Shown here: positions 1-5,352 of the stretch, one piece after another | Numbering within the stretch: the stretch's first letter is position 1 | Layout of the letters: each line of letters starts with the position of its first letter | Program-made: the position numbers and the translations under genes | NCBI GenBank assembly: GCA_002394025.1 | Contig: DGSV01000005.1 | Location: forward strand, 1-8,312 | Direction of reading: 5' to 3' | DNA from: Bacteroidales bacterium UBA4353 | Lineage (GTDB): Bacteria; Bacteroidota; Bacteroidia; Bacteroidales; Paludibacteraceae | Length of the DNA stretch: 8,312 bases | The notes under the pieces: generated by a model | Databases searched by the model: none | Seen by the model: only the letters and a program-made list of their open reading frames with translations | What the model was told of the DNA's origin: nothing

Positions 1-326
1 CCATTGAGCAAGATGCCGACATGGTATGCTTTATTCACCGTCCGGAATACTATAAGCTCTATGAGGACTCGAAGGGCAACTCGATGCGCGGCATCGCACA
101 GTTTATAGTAGCCAAGCACCGTAATGGTGCCACCGACGATGTCAACCTGCGCTTTATACAGACCTATGCTAAGTTTGCCAACAACGAGCAGTCGTCAGCC
201 GTGAGGTCGATGTATCAGAACGAGACGGGTGCGAAGCAGTCGGATGAAGGTCAGAAGTTCATCAGCACTCGTTCGGCGATGAACAGCAGTGCCATTGACG
301 ACGACATCGACGCCAACCCGCTGTAG
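1..326 (+). CDS. dnaB: Replicative DNA helicase DnaB, C-terminal end (partial)
   Basis: The frame is already open at base 3 and runs to a TAG at 324-326, so only the last ~107 residues are present and the start lies outside the window. DnaB is the hexameric ATP-driven helicase that unwinds DNA ahead of the replication fork. The visible part carries the end of the RecA-like motor: an EQDAD segment, then VCFIHRPEYY (the strand and arginine-bearing region seen in Bacteroidetes DnaB), then IAQFIVAKHRNG, which matches the family's 'I(I/V)AKxRNGPxG' beta-hairpin, and LRFIQTYAKFAN, the usual final strand ending in a Phe. The last ~50 residues (from about NNEQSS) are a polar, low-complexity tail rich in Ser, Asn and Asp, typical of a disordered DnaB C-terminus. 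No terminator is obvious after it; the next gene begins 78 nt downstream on the same strand. Confidence 0.9.
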   Translation, partial: IEQDADMVCFIHRPEYYKLYEDSKGNSMRGIAQFIVAKHRNGATDDVNLRFIQTYAKFANNEQSSAVRSMYQNETGAKQSDEGQKFISTRSAMNSSAIDDDIDANPL

Positions 327-404
327 AAGAAGCTTCTCCATACAGAAGAAGCCTACTTGCGGAATTTACTATCACTGTGATAAACACCCAAAAGACATAA
401 TCCC

Positions 405-1553
405 ATGTTCGACAAACCTTTCAACCTCGACCGCACCGTTCGCCTTTGCATCACGGTAGCCTTGGCTATACTCTTGTATTACCTGAGTCGCCAGCTTAGC
501 AGCGTGCTTTTGCCATTTATCATCTCGTGGTTTTTCGCATATCTGCTCCACCCTATCGTCAACCTGTGTCAGCGCTACTTGCATATCCGCAATCGCGCCA
601 TTGCCGTGTTCTTGACGTTATTGGTAGTCGTAGGGCTGGTGGTACTGCTCATCTTTTTGTTGTCTGGACCTATCAAAGCCCAGGTGAACAAGACGACGAC
701 GTTAGTTACAGCGTATGTGAGCGGACTGGATGCCAACACGCTGTTGCCCGAGCATCTTCAGGACATGATACGCGAATGGATAGCCCAAGTCGACCTTCGT
801 TCGTTGCTTACGGGCGAAAACATTTCTAAAGCCATCAACAAGATAGCTCCATACGTAGGTGGTGTGATTGGCGGTTCGATAAGTTTCGTTTCGAGTATGT
901 TCATCATCTTTGTGTGTGTGCTATACCTTATTTTTATACTCATCGACTACGACGCCATCAGTTCGGGTATGCGTGAGATAGTGCCGCCCAAATATCGCGA
1001 GTTGATATATGGTATATTAAACGACCTTGAGACGGGCATGAACAAATACTTCCGTGGTCAGGCTATGGTAGCCTCAAGTGTAGGTGTGTTGTTTGCCATA
1101 GGCTTCAGTATCATGGGGTTGCCGTTAGGTATCATTGTCGGTCTGTTTATCGGCGTGCTCAATATGGTTCCTTACATGCAGGCGTTAGGCATACCGGTGT
1201 GCATGCTGTTAGGTATACTTCAGTCGGCAGACACGGGCACCAGCTACTGGGTTATCTTATTAGAGATAGCTGCGGTATTTATTGTGGTTCAGTCGATACA
1301 AGACCTCGTTCTCAACCCTCTCATCATGGGTAATGTGATAGGAATGAAGCCTGCCGTGATGTTGTTGGCTCTGAGTATCTGGGGTAGTCTTTTAGGTGTA
1401 GCGGGCATGATAATAGCGTTACCTCTAACCACAGTACTTATCTCATACTACAAACGTTTTGTACTGAAAGAGGACTCTTCGTCGGCTCAAAAAGCTCCTG
1501 CAGAGCCTGTCGACATTCCCGTAACAGAGCAAAAAGCACCTGTTAACAATTAA
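405..1553 (+). CDS. AI-2E family transporter (PerM/YdiK-type permease)
   Basis: This 382-residue integral membrane protein belongs to the AI-2E transporter family (PF01594), whose members include TqsA, YdiK and PerM. Some members export autoinducer-2 or act as ion antiporters; which substrate this one moves cannot be told from sequence. Hydrophobic segments lie at about residues 12-28, 33-54, 65-87, 151-181, 220-238, 240-272, 281-297 and 316-348. The soluble stretch at ~88-150 between the third and fourth segments is the usual periplasmic/variable domain. The family signature is clear: FRGQAMVASSVG (216-226), then GLPLGIIVGLFIGVLNMVPY (238-257), then a QDLVLNPLIMGNVIGMKP segment (299-316). 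The tail after ~354 is hydrophilic, rich in Ala, Pro and Glu. Length is normal for the family. The ATG at 405 gives the expected short N-terminus before the first membrane helix and has no Shine-Dalgarno site. Family assignment is secure; the substrate is unknown. Confidence 0.9.
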   Translation: MFDKPFNLDRTVRLCITVALAILLYYLSRQLSSVLLPFIISWFFAYLLHPIVNLCQRYLHIRNRAIAVFLTLLVVVGLVVLLIFLLSGPIKAQVNKTTTLVTAYVSGLDANTLLPEHLQDMIREWIAQVDLRSLLTGENISKAINKIAPYVGGVIGGSISFVSSMFIIFVCVLYLIFILIDYDAISSGMREIVPPKYRELIYGILNDLETGMNKYFRGQAMVASSVGVLFAIGFSIMGLPLGIIVGLFIGVLNMVPYMQALGIPVCMLLGILQSADTGTSYWVILLEIAAVFIVVQSIQDLVLNPLIMGNVIGMKPAVMLLALSIWGSLLGVAGMIIALPLTTVLISYYKRFVLKEDSSSAQKAPAEPVDIPVTEQKAPVNN

Positions 1554-1567
1554 AAATCGTCAATATA

Positions 1568-1599
1568 TTTGCCCAAATAAAAAAAAATGACTAAATTTG
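1568..1599 (+). promoter_or_regulatory. Bacteroidetes-type promoter of asnS
   Basis: TTTG at 1568-1571 is followed, after exactly 20 nt, by TAAATTTG at 1592-1599. This fits the known Bacteroidetes primary sigma factor consensus of TTTG, 19-21 nt, TAnnTTTG in every fixed position. Transcription would start near 1605 and leave an untranslated leader of about 60 nt before the asnS ATG. The leader contains a small hairpin (CAACGA 1615-1620 with TCGTTG 1627-1632) whose role, if any, is unknown. Confidence 0.75.
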
Positions 1600-1666
1600 C
1601 GCGGTTATTGAGAACAACGATTTGTTTCGTTGCTAACCGAGAACGAGAAAATAGTCAGAATATATA

Positions 1667-3085
1667 ATGAAACGTACAGAAATCAAAGACGCTTTGGCCC
1701 TTACCACGTATGGTCAAAGGATTAACGTGCGCGGTTGGGTTCGCTCTCGCCGCGGAAACAAGAACGTGTCGTTTATAGCACTTAACGATGGTTCGACAAT
1801 AAAAAACATTCAGATAGTAGCCGACCTTGCCACCTCTGATGGTTGTTCGTCTGAGGGCAAGCGTTTTAGCGAAGAGGAGCTTAAGTTAGTGACCACCGGT
1901 GCTTGCATCTCTGCCACCGGTAGTTTGGTAGAGTCGATGGGTAAAGGTCAGACGGTAGAGATACATGCCGATGAGATAGAGGTCTACGGCACTGCCGACC
2001 CCGACACATACCCTTTGCAGAAGAAAGGTCACTCGCTTGAATATCTCCGTACGGTGGCCCACCTGCGCCCTCGCACCAACACCTTCGGTGCGATACTGCG
2101 TATCAGGCATAACATGGCCATAGCCATCCATACTTATTTTCACGAGCACGGCTACTTCTATTTCCACACTCCTCTGATTACGGCATCCGACTGTGAGGGA
2201 GCGGGGCAGATGTTCCAGGTGACGACCAAAAACCTCTATAACCTAAAGCGCGACCAACAAGGTCAGATAGACTACTCCGACGACTTCTTTGGCAAGATGA
2301 CAGCGTTGACGGTGAGTGGTCAGCTTGAGGGCGAGCTTGGCGCTATGGCACTTGGCAAGATTTACACTTTCGGTCCGACTTTCCGTGCCGAGAACTCTAA
2401 TACTCCCCGCCACCTTGCCGAGTTCTGGATGATAGAGCCGGAGATAGCATTCTATGATATCAACGACAACATGGACTTGGCAGAGGACTTTATCAAGTTC
2501 TGCATTCAGTGGGCTCTGGACCATTGCAAGGACGACATTGATTTCCTGAATCAGATGTATGACAACACGCTGATAGAGCGCCTGAACGGTGTGCTGGCCG
2601 AGAAGTTTGTGCGTCTGGACTACACCGATGGCATCAACATCCTGCTTGAAGCCAAGAAGAAATTTGAGTTCCCCGTGAAATGGGGCATTGACCTGCAGAG
2701 CGAACATGAGCGCTACTTGGTGGAGGAGCACTTTAAACGCCCCGTGATACTGACCAACTACCCGAAGGAGATTAAGGCGTTCTACATGAAACAGAATGAC
2801 GATGGCAAGACGGTGCGCGCAATGGACGTGCTGTTCCCACAGATAGGCGAGATTATAGGCGGAAGCGAGCGCGAGGCTGACTATGACAAGTTGCTGAATC
2901 GCATTAACGAGCTTAATATCCCGATGAAAGACATGTGGTGGTATCTGGAAACGCGCAAGTTTGGAACAGTGCCTCACAGTGGTTTCGGACTGGGCTTTGA
3001 GAGGCTGGTGTTGTTTGTGACGGGAATGCAGAACATTCGTGACGTGATAGCGTTCCCACGCACGCCTAACAATGCTGAATTTTAA
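1667..3085 (+). CDS. asnS: Asparaginyl-tRNA synthetase
   Basis: This 472-residue cytoplasmic class IIb aminoacyl-tRNA synthetase charges tRNA-Asn with asparagine, using ATP. The N-terminal OB-fold anticodon-binding domain covers about residues 1-110 ([29 protein letters not shown] opening, split here: GWVRSRRG at 23-30, ALNDGS at 38-43). The catalytic domain starts near HLRPRTN (132-138). Motif 1 is around 154-170 (the [14 protein letters not shown] region), motif 2 is FGPTFRAE with the invariant Arg at 240 and Glu at 242, and motif 3 is GFGLGFERL at 439-447 with its class II Arg at 446. The protein ends in [12 protein letters not shown]; the FPRTP element is typical of AsnRS. Length and ending are those of bacterial AsnRS, which separates it from AspRS (usually ~580 residues in bacteria). 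It has its own promoter at 1568-1599 and a hairpin terminator at 3142-3174, so it is probably monocistronic. The ATG at 1667 is preceded by AT-rich sequence with no Shine-Dalgarno site. Confidence 0.97.
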   Translation: MKRTEIKDALALTTYGQRINVRGWVRSRRGNKNVSFIALNDGSTIKNIQIVADLATSDGCSSEGKRFSEEELKLVTTGACISATGSLVESMGKGQTVEIHADEIEVYGTADPDTYPLQKKGHSLEYLRTVAHLRPRTNTFGAILRIRHNMAIAIHTYFHEHGYFYFHTPLITASDCEGAGQMFQVTTKNLYNLKRDQQGQIDYSDDFFGKMTALTVSGQLEGELGAMALGKIYTFGPTFRAENSNTPRHLAEFWMIEPEIAFYDINDNMDLAEDFIKFCIQWALDHCKDDIDFLNQMYDNTLIERLNGVLAEKFVRLDYTDGINILLEAKKKFEFPVKWGIDLQSEHERYLVEEHFKRPVILTNYPKEIKAFYMKQNDDGKTVRAMDVLFPQIGEIIGGSEREADYDKLLNRINELNIPMKDMWWYLETRKFGTVPHSGFGLGFERLVLFVTGMQNIRDVIAFPRTPNNAEF

Positions 3086-3141
3086 GTTCCCGAAAATTGG
3101 GGGATTAAGTTAAAATTGTTGATTTGTTCATAATTTATAGG

Positions 3142-3174
3142 TGAGGTGACGTAGTGATGCGTCACCTCAATTTT
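3142..3174 (+). terminator. Hairpin terminator after asnS
   Basis: TGAGGTGACG at 3142-3151 pairs perfectly with CGTCACCTCA at 3160-3169: a 10-bp stem with an 8-nt loop (TAGTGATG). It is followed by ATTTT, a short U tract. It lies 57 nt past the asnS stop and fits a rho-independent terminator for that gene. The U run is short, so some read-through is possible. Confidence 0.75.
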
Positions 3175-3344
3175 GGTCTGTATTGGTTGTAGAACTTATG
3201 GGATGGGATGGTGAAATATTTTGGGTTAAACAGCTACGAAATAACGAGATAGCCGGCAGTACAGGGCAGTACTACAGCGCTTAGCAAGCCACAACAGGCT
3301 GTTACAGATTGTGATAAATGGATTGGAGCATTGCAGAAATTGAC

Positions 3345-3376
3345 ATTGACAAGGGCGTGATGGCAGTGTAACTTTG
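3345..3376 (+). promoter_or_regulatory. Candidate promoter without an evident downstream gene
   Basis: ATTG at 3345-3348 is followed, 20 nt later, by TAACTTTG at 3369-3376, a full match to the Bacteroidetes TAnnTTTG -7 element at the standard spacing; the -33 box matches at three of four bases. Transcription would start near 3382 and run into a boxA-like motif and then antisense to the retropepsin-like gene at 3469-3942. No supported plus-strand gene follows until pgeF at 4238, which has its own candidate -7 box. Confidence 0.5.
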
Positions 3377-3392
3377 TAGCCGAGAAAGAAAG

Positions 3393-3404
3393 TGATCTTT
3401 GACA
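3393..3404 (+). promoter_or_regulatory. boxA-like antitermination motif
   Basis: TGATCTTTGACA matches the Escherichia coli rRNA leader boxA (TGCTCTTTAACA) at 10 of 12 positions. It lies about 12 nt after the predicted start site of the promoter at 3345-3376, which is where a leader boxA (NusB/NusE binding site) would be expected. Nothing resembling rRNA follows in the window. The match is short, so the assignment is a hypothesis. Confidence 0.35.
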
Positions 3405-3514
3405 TGATGGTTATTAACCCAAACAGGCTTAAAGAAGGTGCTTGCCAAGGAGAATGTGATGATAGGCATTATATGCCTTGCGGTGGGAGAAATGATTTTC
3501 CGTCTTTAATTTGA
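3404..3514 (+). CDS. Possible 36-residue small protein after the boxA-like leader
   Basis: An ATG at 3404, immediately followed by a second ATG, opens a 36-codon frame ending in TGA at 3512-3514. The peptide starts MMVINPNRLKEG, holds three Cys residues and matches no family I know. It would be the first frame on the transcript from the promoter at 3345-3376, but it has no clear ribosome binding site, and its 3' part overlaps the antisense end of the gene at 3469-3942. A chance frame is at least as likely. Confidence 0.15.
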   Translation: MMVINPNRLKEGACQGECDDRHYMPCGGRNDFPSLI

Positions 3515-3942
3515 ATTCGGTATCTTTTGAATAAATCTATGCCAATTATGCCGTCGAAATGAAGCATAGAAAGAATTGATTCAAGCCGCACCGGCAATAT
3601 TCCAAACTCCTGGTGGTATGATGGTAGTGATGGCAGGTCTTCAATGATAAGATTTACTTCACAACGATAAGTATATGTTTTGAAAGGGCCAATTAATGGA
3701 TTGAAATCTTCGACTTCTCTTACCGGAGCTAATCCTGCAACGATAGTTCTTTTAATATAAGATATTGGCACACCTGTGTCAACAATCATCCGCAAAGCCC
3801 GTTTATTCACTAACATTTCTATGGCAATCAGTCCCTGAGCAAGTGTCCCCTTGAATGAAGGCGCATAATTGGCATTATCATCAATGAACAACATATTATC
3901 TGATAGGCTAATCTGTAATGGATAGCGATGTATGATGTCCAT
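3469..3942 (-). CDS. Retropepsin-like (clan AA) aspartic protease, probably 5'-truncated
   Basis: The 157-residue product carries a single-domain aspartic protease fold of the retropepsin type. The active-site motif is IVDTGVPISYI (Asp55-Thr56-Gly57), and the second conserved loop is DGIIGIDLF (120-128), about 65 residues later, as in bacterial 'aspartyl protease' homologues that dimerise like retroviral proteases. There is no signal peptide. The frame stays open upstream of the ATG for another 11 codons to a TAG at 3976-3978, and that upstream part plus the first residues reads NGLVGMDIIHRYPLQI. This closely repeats the C-terminal DGIIGIDLFKRYRIQI. So the ATG at 3942 falls inside what looks like the end of an earlier protease domain, and the gene is probably the 3' remnant of a longer or tandem-domain protein. 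No promoter is visible upstream on this strand. The domain call is good; that the gene still works is doubtful. Confidence 0.65.
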   Translation of the reverse strand: MDIIHRYPLQISLSDNMLFIDDNANYAPSFKGTLAQGLIAIEMLVNKRALRMIVDTGVPISYIKRTIVAGLAPVREVEDFNPLIGPFKTYTYRCEVNLIIEDLPSLPSYHQEFGILPVRLESILSMLHFDGIIGIDLFKRYRIQIKDGKSFLPPQGI

Positions 3943-4159
3943 TCCAACAAGCCCATTTACGATGCCATCCGCGCTCTATTCTGAGTGTGGACGCACGCAG
4001 TACACCTATCGCTGAATAGTTACTTTTACTGGTGTCCCATTTTTATTTTGCCTTATTCGATTCTTAAGTTTCGTGCGAGATTGCTCTAAAGGTAGTCATT
4101 TTCAGTCAACCTAAGTTATTTGAATGGTGAAAAATAGCGTGCATCTCAGGAAAATGAAT
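3943..4159. other. Intergenic stretch with no supported gene
   Basis: Bases 3943-3975 continue the minus-strand protease frame. Beyond the TAG at 3976-3978 both strands are stop-rich and no frame of useful length can be supported. The minus-strand sequence at about 4000-4110 contains coding-like scraps (for example KNGTPVKVTIQR) but no recognisable gene. The stretch probably marks the junction at which the protease gene lost its 5' part. Confidence 0.35.
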
Positions 4160-4167
4160 TATCTTTG
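4160..4167 (+). promoter_or_regulatory. Candidate -7 box of pgeF
   Basis: TATCTTTG at 4160-4167 matches the Bacteroidetes TAnnTTTG -7 element, but there is no good TTTG 19-21 nt upstream (the nearest, 4119-4122, is too far away). If used, transcription starts near 4173 and gives a leader of about 65 nt before pgeF. Confidence 0.4.
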
Positions 4168-4237
4168 TGTTTGATAAGATTTTAGGCCGGAGAATCAGGA
4201 AATTCAACAACCGCAGTATCAGCGACAAGGAGGAACC

Positions 4238-5020
4238 ATGACACATCCAGTACTTCATCAATATGATTTGGGGCCCGGAGTGAGAGCCTTCAGTTCAACA
4301 CGTCACGGAGGTGTGGGGAAGGGAAATTATGCTTCGTTCAACATCAACACCTACTGTGGCGACAATGACACCGACGTGGAGAGCAACAGAGCATTGCTGT
4401 GCCAAGCGCTAGGTATTGATTTATGCCACTTGGTGTATCCTCATCAGGTGCATGGCGATGTGGTGGCATCCATCGATTGCCAGTGGATGGAGTCGCTCAG
4501 CCCTACAGAAAAGCGAAACAGTCTCGAAGGAGTGGATGCCGTGATGACCAACCTCGCGGGTGTGTGCATAGGCGTCTCTACGGCCGACTGTATTCCCATC
4601 CTGCTCTACGACCCCACACGCCACGCAATCTGTGCCGTGCACGCGGGATGGAGAGGCACCGTGAAGCGCATAGCGCAAAAAGCCGTAGAAGCGATGGCGA
4701 GCCGGTATGGGACTGAAGCCCAAAAGCTAAGGGCCGTAATTGGCCCGGGCATATCGCTCCAGGCTTTCGAGGTGGGTGACGAGGTGTATCACGAATTTGA
4801 GGCGGCACACTTTGACATGGCTCGCATCGCACGCAGATATAGGAAATGGCACATAGACTTGTGGGAGTGCAATCGCTTGCAACTCATGGAAGTGGGTATT
4901 CTTCAAGCCAACATCCAGATAGCCGGCATCTGCACCTACCAGCGGCTCGATGATTTCTTCTCGGCTCGGCGCTTGGGCTTAAATTCCGGGCGCATTTTCA
5001 CAGGAATTATGATGGAGTGA
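4238..5020 (+). CDS. pgeF: Peptidoglycan editing factor PgeF / purine nucleoside phosphorylase (YfiH, laccase-domain family)
   Basis: This 260-residue cytoplasmic enzyme belongs to the Cu-oxidase_4/YfiH family (formerly DUF152, 'polyphenol oxidase'). Family members phosphorolyse or deaminate purine nucleosides (as human LACC1 does), and Escherichia coli YfiH removes wrongly built UDP-MurNAc-L-Ser precursors. The sequence shows STRHGGVG (20-27), YPHQVHGDVV (67-76), GVDAVMTN (98-105), STADCIPILLYD (114-125), HAGWRGTVKRI (135-145), GPGISLQAFEVG (169-180) and CTYQRLDDFFSARR (232-245). His72, Cys118 and His135 are the expected metal-binding, active-site triad, so the protein looks fully functional; length is normal. 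The ATG at 4238 is preceded by a strong AAGGAGG at 4227-4233, unusual here because the other genes lack Shine-Dalgarno sites. The start also overlaps the stop of an upstream remnant frame (ATGA). In many Bacteroidetes this gene follows obg; here the upstream neighbour is a degraded region. Confidence 0.93.
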   Translation: MTHPVLHQYDLGPGVRAFSSTRHGGVGKGNYASFNINTYCGDNDTDVESNRALLCQALGIDLCHLVYPHQVHGDVVASIDCQWMESLSPTEKRNSLEGVDAVMTNLAGVCIGVSTADCIPILLYDPTRHAICAVHAGWRGTVKRIAQKAVEAMASRYGTEAQKLRAVIGPGISLQAFEVGDEVYHEFEAAHFDMARIARRYRKWHIDLWECNRLQLMEVGILQANIQIAGICTYQRLDDFFSARRLGLNSGRIFTGIMME

Positions 5021-5279
5021 TTTTATAGCGAGAGTTGCTCTGAGTTATAGATAATGTATCGTTTCATCACGAGCATCATCATAGGATGAATTTTGACGAT
5101 GAATATAAGCGCCTCGCCGAGCGTAATGATATACCATGGGATGATGATATGCTCAGCTGACTACAACGGCACATCTACGACGTGCCAAGTCTTACGTGTT
5201 CTGAGGCACACATAGATACTGTGGCACAACCTTTCGCATGTGTCCTCAAAAAACGTCACTGATAAATTTTCGGCCTTAA
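5021..5279. other. Convergent intergenic region, no firm gene
   Basis: The stretch between pgeF (plus) and the carboxylesterase (minus) holds no recognised gene. It contains only the interrupted plus-strand frame at 5086-5262, listed separately, and a weak 4-bp hairpin (AGAG at 5031-5034, CTCT at 5038-5041) just past the pgeF stop. No convincing U-tract terminator for pgeF is visible. Confidence 0.4.
5086..5262 (+). pseudogene. Short frame interrupted by TGA (possible gene remnant)
   Basis: ATG at 5086 opens 24 codons (begins MNFDDEYKRLAERND, ends WDDDMLS) to TGA at 5158-5160. The same frame then stays open for 33 more codons (LQRHIYDVPSLTCSEAHID onward) to TGA at 5260-5262. Composition on both sides of the internal TGA looks protein-like: acidic and helical before it, mixed after it. 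It could be a 58-codon gene broken by a nonsense change, a real 24-residue peptide, or chance. I recognise no family. There is no strong promoter or ribosome site. Confidence 0.25.
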
Positions 5280-5314
5280 TATTGGGCCCGCTTCACAAGA
5301 AAGTGGGCCCAATA
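5280..5314 (-). terminator. Strong GC-rich hairpin at the end of the esterase operon
   Basis: ATTGGGCCCGCTT (5281-5293) pairs with AAGTGGGCCCAAT (5301-5313), with one G-U wobble and a 7-nt loop; a further T-A pair at 5280/5314 makes a 14-bp stem. It lies 38 nt past the esterase stop on the minus strand, between convergent genes, so it can end minus-strand transcription and may also stop read-through from pgeF. No clear U tract follows on either strand, so it may act partly as an mRNA 3'-end stabiliser. Confidence 0.6.
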
Positions 5315-5352
5315 AAATTAGGTTGGTAAGTAAGTCGGGACTCAAATTTGGC

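Larger units (their letters stand above)
3175..3468. other. Gene-poor stretch with coding-like scraps
   Basis: No gene can be supported here. Two short plus-strand scraps exist. One is a 28-codon frame from ATG 3198 to TAG 3282-3284 (contains NNEIAGSTGQYYSA). The other is a frame from ATG 3208 that meets a TAG at 3250-3252 and then stays open to TGA 3358-3360, with residues that look coding-like (TALSKPQQAVTDCDKWIGAL). A direct repeat, GGCAGTAC, occurs at 3255-3262 and again at 3265-3272. The region also holds the promoter and boxA-like motif listed separately. It reads as degraded sequence, but I recognise no parent gene. Confidence 0.4.

Noticed and set aside
370..382. Palindrome TATCACTGTGATA upstream of the AI-2E transporter gene as a possible operator
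   Set aside because: Arms of six bases are expected by chance at this scale, and no second copy or promoter context supports it.
2243..2977. A 244-codon minus-strand open frame inside asnS
   Set aside because: It lies fully antisense to a certain gene, its translation has no domain-like pattern (many His, Leu and Val from the complement of asnS codons), and it has no promoter of its own.
3255..3272. Direct repeat GGCAGTAC, two copies 2 nt apart
   Set aside because: Only two copies with no wider array, so it is not a CRISPR, iteron set or clear target-site duplication.
3464..3478. Small hairpin AGGCAT-TAT-ATGCCT over the stop codon of the protease remnant, considered as a terminator
   Set aside because: The stem has only 6 bp and no U tract follows on either strand.
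3991..4060. A minus-strand frame reading WDTSKSNYSAIGVL, suggesting a degenerate DTG active site for the missing protease domain
   Set aside because: It is in a different frame from the protease remnant, it is preceded directly by a stop, and it lies only about 20 codons from the flap motif rather than the ~65 expected.
4000..4105. Minus-strand scraps (MTTFRAISHET, then KNGTPVKVTIQR in another frame) that faintly recall the N-terminus of Bacteroidetes tyrosine recombinases
   Set aside because: The match is short, needs a frameshift, and there is no catalytic domain or attachment-site repeat nearby.
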